Of a stretch of DNA of 20,964 nucleotides, positions 15,689-20,964 are shown in pieces; positions within the stretch are counted from its first letter, which is position 1, and each line of letters opens with the position of its first letter. The stretch comes from Bacteroidales bacterium (GTDB lineage Bacteria > Bacteroidota > Bacteroidia > Bacteroidales > Dysgonomonadaceae), in assembly GCA_012518155.1 (NCBI GenBank), contig JAAYTC010000007.1:1-20964 (forward strand). Reading direction: 5' to 3'. A model generated the notes under the pieces. The model saw nothing but the letters and a program-made list of their open reading frames with translations, did no database searches and had not been told where the DNA came from. The position numbers and the translations under genes were made by a program.

Positions 15689-17071
15689 TTGCAGACGAAG
15701 AAAGAATTAGACTTCCGGACAAAGAAGATCAGCAAGCTTGTTTGGGACTACGCGTTGCCGGGCATTGTGGGAACAATGGTCAACGTGCTATACAACGTGG
15801 TCGACCGGATATTTATCGGACAGGGAGTGGGTGCGTTGGCTATCTCGGGCCTAGCCATCACGTTTCCGATGATCAACCTCACCTCTTCATTGGGCATGCT
15901 GGTCGGTTCCGGCGCGGCCTCCCGTATCTCCATCAGCCTTGGAAAGAAAGATCATGACACTGCAGAAAAAATCCTAGGGAACTCCCTGCTTCTCACCATA
16001 ATACTCAACGCGGTATTTATCACGTTGTTCTTAATTTATCTCGATCCGATCCTTGTCGCTTTTGGAGCAAGCGAGCTCACCCTTCCTTACGCGCGTGGTT
16101 ATCTTGAGATTGTACTCTTGGGGAATATTTTCGTGAGCCTATGTTACAACTTCAACGCGATGATGCGGGCCTCCGGTTATCCGAAAAAGGCCATGATTAC
16201 CATGTTAATTGGCGCGGCACTTAACGTGATTCTCACCCCGCTTTTCCTTTTCGGTTTTAACCTGGGCATGCCGGGAGTGGCTTGGTCCACGGTAATTTCG
16301 ATGTTTATTGGCATGCTGTTCGTGATGAATCACTTCACTCGCCGGAGCAGCGTTATTCGAATACGTTGGAAAAACGTACGCCTTGATCGAAAGATCGTCC
16401 TCTCCATCCTTTCCATCGGCTTGTCACCCTTTAGCATGCAAGTAGCCGCTTCGGGTGTGGCAGTACTTATGAACACCTCGCTGATGCGCTATGGATGTGA
16501 CTTGGCCGTTGGTGCTTACGGCATTTTTAACACCATTATGATGCTCCTGCTTATGTCGGTTATGGGATTGAATCAGGGTACACAGCCCATTATCGGGTAC
16601 AACTACGGTGCACGTGATTTTAAGCGGGTACGCGAAACCTTCTACTACTCCGCCAAGGTAGCCACAATTATCACCACTACCGGCTTCCTCGTGGGGCAAC
16701 TGTTCCCGCGGCTACTCTCTTACGCGTTCACTTCCGACCCGGAGCTCCTCGATATTACGGAGAGAGGTATTCGTTTTGGAGTGGCCGCTTTACCCTTGGT
16801 AGGTATTCAGATCGTTGCCTCCAGTTTTTTCCAGAGCCTGGGGTATGCCGCTAAGTCCATCATACAAAGTCTCAGCCGCCAGCTAATTTTTTTAGTGCCG
16901 GGCCTCCTTATCTTTCCTCGATTTTGGGGATTGGATGGAGTTTGGGTAGCCATCCCCGTATCCGATACACTCGCCACGATGTTATCTATTTACCTGCTCA
17001 CCATTCAGATGCGGCTACTAAAGCGGATGGAGGAAGAGGAGAAATCTTCGAGAAAACCGGGGAGCGGATAA
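15689..17071 (+). CDS. MATE family multidrug/sodium antiporter
   Basis: This 460-residue inner-membrane exporter is of the MATE (multidrug and toxic compound extrusion) family, usually driven by sodium or protons. Twelve hydrophobic helices are visible. The first-helix signature is typical (WDYALPGIVGTMVNVLYNVVDRIFIGQ, split here across residues 19-45), with the matching second-half repeat near GLSPFSMQVAASGVAVLMN. There is no ATG before residue 32 and an in-frame stop lies 15 bp upstream. Translation therefore very probably starts at the TTG at 15689, about 27 bases after the predicted transcription start. The substrate is unknown. It is followed by a weak inverted repeat and then gpmA. Confidence 0.93.
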   Translation: MQTKKELDFRTKKISKLVWDYALPGIVGTMVNVLYNVVDRIFIGQGVGALAISGLAITFPMINLTSSLGMLVGSGAASRISISLGKKDHDTAEKILGNSLLLTIILNAVFITLFLIYLDPILVAFGASELTLPYARGYLEIVLLGNIFVSLCYNFNAMMRASGYPKKAMITMLIGAALNVILTPLFLFGFNLGMPGVAWSTVISMFIGMLFVMNHFTRRSSVIRIRWKNVRLDRKIVLSILSIGLSPFSMQVAASGVAVLMNTSLMRYGCDLAVGAYGIFNTIMMLLLMSVMGLNQGTQPIIGYNYGARDFKRVRETFYYSAKVATIITTTGFLVGQLFPRLLSYAFTSDPELLDITERGIRFGVAALPLVGIQIVASSFFQSLGYAAKSIIQSLSRQLIFLVPGLLIFPRFWGLDGVWVAIPVSDTLATMLSIYLLTIQMRLLKRMEEEEKSSRKPGSG

Positions 17072-17092
17072 AGTGTCATTCGCCCGCGCCAT

Positions 17093-17117
17093 ATTTTCGC
17101 TCTTCATGGCCGAAAAT
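17093..17117 (+). terminator. Weak inverted repeat after the MATE gene
   Basis: ATTTTCG (17093-17099) pairs with CGAAAAT (17111-17117) around an 11-base loop. Only ATAAAATTT follows, so it is a poor terminator and could instead belong to the gpmA control region. Confidence 0.3.
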
Positions 17118-17131
17118 CGATAAAATTTATG

Positions 17132-17139
17132 TAGATTTG
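17132..17139 (+). promoter_or_regulatory. Probable gpmA promoter (-7 element)
   Basis: TAGATTTG exactly fits TAnnTTTG and lies 46 bp before the gpmA ATG. No TTTG at the expected upstream spacing is seen. Confidence 0.55.
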
Positions 17140-17185
17140 CAAAGCTAGATAGGATCAATCATCAATTTATAAATAGAATCATTAT

Positions 17186-17932
17186 ATGAAGAAAGTAGTC
17201 TTGATTCGCCACGGCGAAAGCGTATGGAATAAAGAGAACCGTTTTACCGGGTGGACCGATGTGGACCTTACCGAAAAAGGAGTTGAAGAGGCCCACAAGG
17301 CTGGAAAACACCTTAAGAAAGAAGGATTTCGTTTCGAAAAAGCATACACCTCATATTTAAAGCGTGCGGTTAAAACACTGAACGTGGTGCTCGACGAAAT
17401 GGATCTGGATTGGATCCCGGTGGAGAAGACCTGGCGTTTGAACGAGAAACATTACGGGATGCTGCAGGGTTTGAATAAGGCCGAAACAGCAGCCAAGTAT
17501 GGCGATGAGCAAGTGCACGTGTGGCGCCGTAGCTACGACGTACCTCCTACTCCTCTCGACAAAGAGGATGAGCGTTCACCCTTTCAGGATGATCGTTACA
17601 AGGAAGTAAATGAAAAAGAACTTCCCCTTACCGAGGCATTAAAAGATACGGTAGAGCGAATTCTCCCTTACTGGAACAACACCATTGTGCCGGAAATGAA
17701 AGATTACAACGAAGTAATTGTAGCTGCACACGGGAATAGTTTACGCGGTATTATCAAACACCTGAAAAATATTTCGGATGAAGATATCGTGAGTTTGAAC
17801 CTGCCCACCGCCGTTCCTTATGTCTTCGAATTCGATGACGATATGAACCTGCAAAAGGATTATTTTTTAGGCGATCCTGAAGAGATTAAAAAGCTCATGG
17901 AAGCGGTAGCGAACCAAGGGAAAACAAAGTAA
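17186..17932 (+). CDS. gpmA: 2,3-bisphosphoglycerate-dependent phosphoglycerate mutase
   Basis: This 248-residue glycolytic enzyme interconverts 3- and 2-phosphoglycerate through a phosphohistidine. The catalytic RHGES motif starts at residue 8 (phosphorylated His9). The second histidine is His182 in VAAHGNSLRG. The flanking conserved blocks NRFTGWTDVDLTEKG, YTSYLKRAVKT and LNEKHYGMLQGLNK are all intact. Length is that of the cofactor-dependent family and not the shorter cobalamin-phosphatase relatives. It stands alone with its own -7 element and terminator. Confidence 0.97.
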   Translation: MKKVVLIRHGESVWNKENRFTGWTDVDLTEKGVEEAHKAGKHLKKEGFRFEKAYTSYLKRAVKTLNVVLDEMDLDWIPVEKTWRLNEKHYGMLQGLNKAETAAKYGDEQVHVWRRSYDVPPTPLDKEDERSPFQDDRYKEVNEKELPLTEALKDTVERILPYWNNTIVPEMKDYNEVIVAAHGNSLRGIIKHLKNISDEDIVSLNLPTAVPYVFEFDDDMNLQKDYFLGDPEEIKKLMEAVANQGKTK

Positions 17933-17975
17933 TCAGCTTGGGTTAGGGAGCATTTGGCCTCCTCCTAAAACTAAA

Positions 17976-18011
17976 AAAACGGGCGCCGAAATAGAGATCG
18001 GTGTCCGTTTT
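17976..18011. terminator. Bidirectional terminator between gpmA and the thioredoxin-fold gene
   Basis: AAAACGGGCGCCGA (17976-17989) pairs with 17998-18011 over 14 bp with two G-U pairs and an 8-base loop. Plus-strand transcripts read TTTTCATTTATTT next, minus-strand transcripts TTTTTTTAGTTTT, so it can end both converging genes. Confidence 0.85.
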
Positions 18012-18103
18012 CATTTATTTACTCACAATTTAAAGAAGTTCACTTGCGTTAAACATTTTCTCGCAACGGTATAATCCAAGTAAACTCGTCTTCTACCCAT
18101 TGC

Positions 18104-18598
18104 TTAACGAAAGTGCTCCTTTAAGTCTACAGGGCTCATGTTCATAGCGGCGATCACCCCGTTCTCGCCGATTAAGTAGTTTCGGAAACCTTTATCGAGG
18201 TTAAACTTCTTGTAAAGTTTCGAACCTGTTCCATTTATTTCGCGAAAGAGCGAAACAGTCTCCATGCCATCGAGCGCCAGCGTCCGTTCTACCACATTAC
18301 GGTTTTCATCAAACGAAACAGAAAGGAAAGCCACATCTGCATCTATCATCTTTAAAGTGTTGTGCAGTTGCACATTGGCAGCTCGCGATTGAGCATCGTA
18401 AGATGCCCAAAAATTGACCACTACTTTTTTGCCTTTGTAATCGTGCAGCTGATGCCTGTTTCCTTCCAAATCCGTCAAAACGACATCTGGAATCATCTCG
18501 CCGGGATAATAACCCGCGAAAGGCACGCTCACATTCACCGATGTTGCTAATAACGCGAATGTTATGGTTACAGCAAGGCAAAATTTCACGTACTTCAT
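18104..18598 (-). CDS. Exported thioredoxin-fold protein lacking the CxxC motif
   Basis: This 164-residue protein has an N-terminal signal peptide (hydrophobic run about 6-25) and a TlpA/ResA-like thioredoxin fold: PGEMIPDVVLTDLEGN (32-47), the LHDYKGKKVVVNFWAS strand (51-66), and LSVSFDENRN later. The usual WCxxC is replaced by YDAQS (67-71), so both cysteines are gone. The cis-proline region before the last strand also reads FRNYLIG instead of PTxFLI. Thiol redox chemistry is therefore unlikely; a binding or structural role is more plausible. I choose ATG at 18598 because the longer frame to 18703 would overlap the promoter and put 35 non-signal residues before the signal peptide. It lies 201 bp after the DUF5106 lipoprotein, with its own promoter and a folded leader. 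Confidence 0.85.
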   Translation of the reverse strand: MKYVKFCLAVTITFALLATSVNVSVPFAGYYPGEMIPDVVLTDLEGNRHQLHDYKGKKVVVNFWASYDAQSRAANVQLHNTLKMIDADVAFLSVSFDENRNVVERTLALDGMETVSLFREINGTGSKLYKKFNLDKGFRNYLIGENGVIAAMNMSPVDLKEHFR

Positions 18599-18695
18599 AA
18601 AAAAAATTTTGATTAGTAATTGGGTTGTTGCCCTACGCCACGTAGGACTGTAAACCCCTAACTTGAACGACTTTTCGCTAAAAGTCGAAATTGTA
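18599..18695 (-). promoter_or_regulatory. Structured 5' leader (about 97 nt) of the thioredoxin-fold gene
   Basis: In the minus-strand transcript, CGACTTTT/AAAAGTCG (plus 18668-18687) forms a perfect 8-bp hairpin with a 4-base loop. Closer to the gene, CCTACG-TGG-CGTAGG (plus 18632-18646) forms a second hairpin. GGGTT (plus 18652-18656) and AACCC (plus 18622-18626) enclose it as a closing stem. An eight-T run then directly precedes the ATG. I recognise no known riboswitch. It could be an RNA thermometer, a protein-binding leader or simple mRNA stabilisation. Confidence 0.5.
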
Positions 18696-18700
18696 GCCTG

Positions 18701-18730
18701 CAAAAGTACGTCGCATTTTTGGATTGCAAA
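18701..18730 (-). promoter_or_regulatory. Promoter of the thioredoxin-fold gene
   Basis: On the minus strand TTTG (plus 18727-18730) and TACTTTTG (plus 18701-18708) are separated by 18 bp, an almost perfect Bacteroidetes promoter. The palindrome TTTTGGCCAAAA (18734-18745) sits directly upstream and could be an activator or repressor site. Confidence 0.75.
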
Positions 18731-18799
18731 ATATTTTGGCCAAAAAGTTTCCTTTCAAATGTTAAACATTCCAATCTCCCGACCACTAAAGACTGTATA

Positions 18800-19807
18800 T
18801 CACACACTTGCAGAAAAGAACGATTCCACGGCTTCGATCGATGTGTCTTTCAATATCACGTTTTTATCCCTGTCTAAAAGGTAAATCGTGGGAATTGCCT
18901 TTATATCGTACAACCGCTTTTGGGTAATTTCCATCCCCTTATCATATCCATGTACCCATCCGGCGGGCATACCATTCAAGTGAGCGAGCCACTCCTCTAA
19001 ATCGCTATCGGGATAGATCGTTAAAATAGTGAGCATGGTGCGAACAGATGTGTTGAAAGATAATGCCTCATTCAGCTCTTTCGATTGGTTGAGGCGTTTG
19101 ATTACTGCCTCGCAAGTGCTGCATCCGGGGTTTGAGAACAGGAGCAGCGTATACTCGCTCTTCAGCTCATGAAGATGATAGGATTGTCCCGAAGGCAGCG
19201 TGTAAGCAAAATCACTTGCCCTTTGCCCCACTCTATTTTTCATCACCATCTCCAGTTGAAAAAGATACGACGACCGCTCTGCTTCCGTAAGCATTGGTGA
19301 CCGGTTAAGTTCCTGCAACACCGGAATATAGAGTTCCTCATTTCGGAAAGGAGAGTTGGGATCGTAGAAGTATTTTTCGAACATCCTTACAAAGTGCTTG
19401 TACATAATTGTATCTACGGTAGCTTTGTCGAGCGTGTAAAGGAGCGATTTATCAGCATTCTCTTTAGGAACATGGTTAAGTATATTGATATAATCCACGA
19501 AAGCCTGTTCAGTAATATCGGGACGATCGATCATCCTTCTATTTGTAAAATCGAACCGGTCCCAATAATGCATCGTTAGGTACTTGGCCCTCTCCGACGG
19601 GTCGGTAATTGTTTTCGGAATCGTGGGCAGCACGAAAGTATCCGGAACAACCGTATGAACGGTTTCAGGTAGTTCTTCGACGGGCATGGTACTTTCCTCG
19701 CTTCTATCCGGGTTACTCTTTCTCGTGGAAAAACAGGAAACGGTTCCCCCGATCACTCCTGTCAACAAAATCAAATAGAGCGTAAAACACTTCATATTTT
19801 TAACCAT
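18800..19807 (-). CDS. DUF5106/thioredoxin-fold lipoprotein with CSTC active site
   Basis: This 335-residue envelope protein has a signal ending in the lipobox TVSC (Cys25), so it is probably lipid-anchored. The middle (about 70-205) is a helical region of the DUF5106 type, found in Bacteroidetes. The C-terminal part is a thioredoxin-like domain: ASDFAYTLPSGQSYHL, then the strand YTLLLFSNPGCSTC with the redox pair Cys229/Cys232, and AIPTIYLLD with the cis-proline. It probably reduces or exchanges disulfides at the cell surface or periplasm, like the TlpA-type lipoproteins of this phylum. Two starts are possible, 19807 or 19795; the second begins MKCFTLYLILL and equally suits the signal peptide. 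It diverges from dnaX. Confidence 0.87.
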   Translation of the reverse strand: MVKNMKCFTLYLILLTGVIGGTVSCFSTRKSNPDRSEESTMPVEELPETVHTVVPDTFVLPTIPKTITDPSERAKYLTMHYWDRFDFTNRRMIDRPDITEQAFVDYINILNHVPKENADKSLLYTLDKATVDTIMYKHFVRMFEKYFYDPNSPFRNEELYIPVLQELNRSPMLTEAERSSYLFQLEMVMKNRVGQRASDFAYTLPSGQSYHLHELKSEYTLLLFSNPGCSTCEAVIKRLNQSKELNEALSFNTSVRTMLTILTIYPDSDLEEWLAHLNGMPAGWVHGYDKGMEITQKRLYDIKAIPTIYLLDRDKNVILKDTSIEAVESFFSASV

Positions 19808-19825
19808 TTACATATCTTTTAGATG

Positions 19826-19974
19826 GGTGCAATCACTGGTTCATTTTGCCCACTAATTGCACCGTAAAGATATAAAAAAACCGACAGAAAGGTGCACATA
19901 CCCTGTAATGAGCGTTGACAAAACCGATATTTTTCGTACATTTGTACAATATGTGTGCGCCAATAAATTGCACC
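19826..19974. repeat. GGTGCAAT-type repeats in the DUF5106/dnaX divergent region
   Basis: GGTGCAAT occurs at 19826-19833. Its complement ATTGCACC occurs at 19856-19863 and again at 19967-19974, with a partial GGTGCA at 19891-19896. The first two form a perfect 8-bp inverted repeat with a 22-base centre. The sites flank the dnaX promoter on both sides. They could be operators for a regulator shared by the two diverging genes, though chance recurrence of an 8-mer remains possible. Confidence 0.5.
19915..19944 (+). promoter_or_regulatory. dnaX promoter
   Basis: TTG (19915-19917) and TACATTTG (19937-19944) are separated by exactly 19 bp, matching the Bacteroidetes consensus. Transcription should start near 19950, giving a leader of about 45 bases before the dnaX ATG. 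Confidence 0.75.
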
Positions 19975-19993
19975 TCTTTTGTTTGATTCGCTT

Positions 19994-20964
19994 ATGGAAC
20001 CATTTATTGTTTCAGCCAGAAAGTACAGGCCATCTACTTTCCGTTCCGTGGTAGGTCAGGAAGCACTGACCACCACTCTAAAGAATGCCATCTTGGGAAA
20101 CAAGCTGGCACATGCCTACCTGTTCAGCGGCCCGCGAGGTGTGGGGAAGACCACTTGCGCCCGAATTTTTGCCAAAACAATCAACTGCCTCTCCCCCACG
20201 GCCGATCACGAAGCGTGCAACGCGTGCGAATCGTGCGTGGCATTCAACGAACAGCGTTCATACAATATTCACGAGCTGGATGCCGCCTCCAACAATGGGG
20301 TCGATGACATTCGTTCTTTAATCGACCAAGTACGAGTGCCCCCTCAAATTGGCAAATATAAAGTATACATTATCGATGAGGTGCATATGCTATCGCAAGC
20401 CGCGTTCAACTCCTTCTTGAAAACGCTTGAGGAGCCCCCTGCACATGCTATTTTTATTTTGGCTACCACCGAGAAACACAAGATCATTCCTACTATCCTG
20501 TCGCGTTGCCAGGTATATGACTTCAATCGTATCCAAATAGCGGATATCGTGGAGCACCTGCATTACGTGGCACAGCATGAAGCGGTGCAAACCGAACCCG
20601 AAGCACTTAACGTTATCGCGCAAAAGGCGGACGGAGGTATGCGGGATGCTCTTTCGATATTCGACCAAACCGTGAGTTATACCGGTGGCAACATCACCTA
20701 TCAGGCGGTTATCGAAAACCTGAACGTGCTGGATTATGAATACTATTTCCGCTTGTCGGATGCGATTCTCAAGGGGAGCGTGGTTGATTGCCTACTTATT
20801 TTAAACGATATTCTGAACCGCGGTTTCGAGGGCCAATATATCATCAGCGGCATCGCCTCTCATTTCCGAGACCTACTGGTATGCAAGGACCCTGCCACCG
20901 CGCATCTCTTCCAAGTGGGTGCAACCATTCGTGAACGTTATGTGGAAACTGCCAAACGATGCGA
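19994..20964 (+). CDS. dnaX: DNA polymerase III tau/gamma subunit, truncated by the window end
   Basis: From the ATG at 19994 the frame stays open to the right edge for 323 codons, so only the N-terminal clamp-loader ATPase part is here. It opens MEPFIVSARKYRPSTFRSVV, as usual for DnaX. Walker A is GPRGVGKT (46-53). The zinc-binding cysteines are Cys65, Cys75, Cys78 and Cys81. Walker B is IIDEVHML (126-133), and the SRC sensor/arginine-finger motif is at 170-172. The start of the third clamp-loader domain follows. The product loads the beta clamp and holds polymerase III cores together, thus working directly with the DnaE encoded at 2298-6041. Domains IV-V, and any frameshift site producing gamma, would lie beyond the window. 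Confidence 0.96.
   Translation, partial: MEPFIVSARKYRPSTFRSVVGQEALTTTLKNAILGNKLAHAYLFSGPRGVGKTTCARIFAKTINCLSPTADHEACNACESCVAFNEQRSYNIHELDAASNNGVDDIRSLIDQVRVPPQIGKYKVYIIDEVHMLSQAAFNSFLKTLEEPPAHAIFILATTEKHKIIPTILSRCQVYDFNRIQIADIVEHLHYVAQHEAVQTEPEALNVIAQKADGGMRDALSIFDQTVSYTGGNITYQAVIENLNVLDYEYYFRLSDAILKGSVVDCLLILNDILNRGFEGQYIISGIASHFRDLLVCKDPATAHLFQVGATIRERYVETAKRC

Noticed and set aside
18599..18703. A 35-residue N-terminal extension of the cysteine-less thioredoxin-fold protein
   Set aside because: It would start inside the -7 element and place a polar stretch before an obvious signal peptide, so the ATG at 18598 is better.
1..20964. Mobile elements, CRISPR arrays, toxin-antitoxin or defence systems
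   Set aside because: No transposase, integrase, regularly spaced repeats or defence-type domains were found; gene content is housekeeping and lineage-typical.

Overview
The window looks like chromosomal DNA of an anaerobic member of the Bacteroidales (Bacteroidota), probably near the Porphyromonadaceae/Dysgonomonadaceae. Three things point there. Several proteins belong to families largely restricted to Bacteroidetes (DUF2851, DUF2795, DUF5106, PorV of the type IX secretion system). Promoters fit the Bacteroidetes pattern TTTG-(about 19)-TAnnTTTG. Ribosome binding sites are weak or absent and AT-rich. The placement within the order is inference. I see no mobile element, CRISPR array, rRNA or tRNA; this is mostly housekeeping sequence.

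Left edge (1-508): a minus-strand promoter, an 18-residue leader peptide rich in Phe/Tyr/Trp, and mutually exclusive antiterminator and terminator hairpins. Together they form what looks like a complete transcription attenuator for an operon lying just beyond the left edge, presumably for aromatic amino acid synthesis. Next, on the plus strand, come a POT-family peptide transporter (509-2044), then DNA polymerase III alpha (dnaE) and thioredoxin (trxA) as a two-gene unit ending in a strong hairpin.

Middle (6557-15546): a long minus-strand block. In transcription order it holds DUF2851, an Ig-like lipoprotein, a DUF3108 protein, the NADH-sensing repressor Rex, a fumarylacetoacetate-hydrolase-family enzyme, PorV (outer-membrane component of type IX secretion), IspF (isoprenoid synthesis), a methyltransferase-like protein, a PduO-type cobalamin adenosyltransferase and a DUF2795 protein. 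Rex through the methyltransferase-like gene are spaced 1-31 bp apart and look like one operon. The three genes before Rex are spaced 71-152 bp apart and may form a separate envelope-related unit.

Right part (15689-20964): a MATE transporter with a TTG start and phosphoglycerate mutase (gpmA) on the plus strand, then two minus-strand exported thioredoxin-fold proteins. One of these has lost its redox motif and sits behind a structured leader; the other is a DUF5106 lipoprotein with an intact CxxC. Diverging from the latter is dnaX, which runs open off the right edge.

The clearest regulatory discovery is the attenuator at the left edge. The most unusual protein is the cysteine-less thioredoxin-fold protein with its folded 5' leader.
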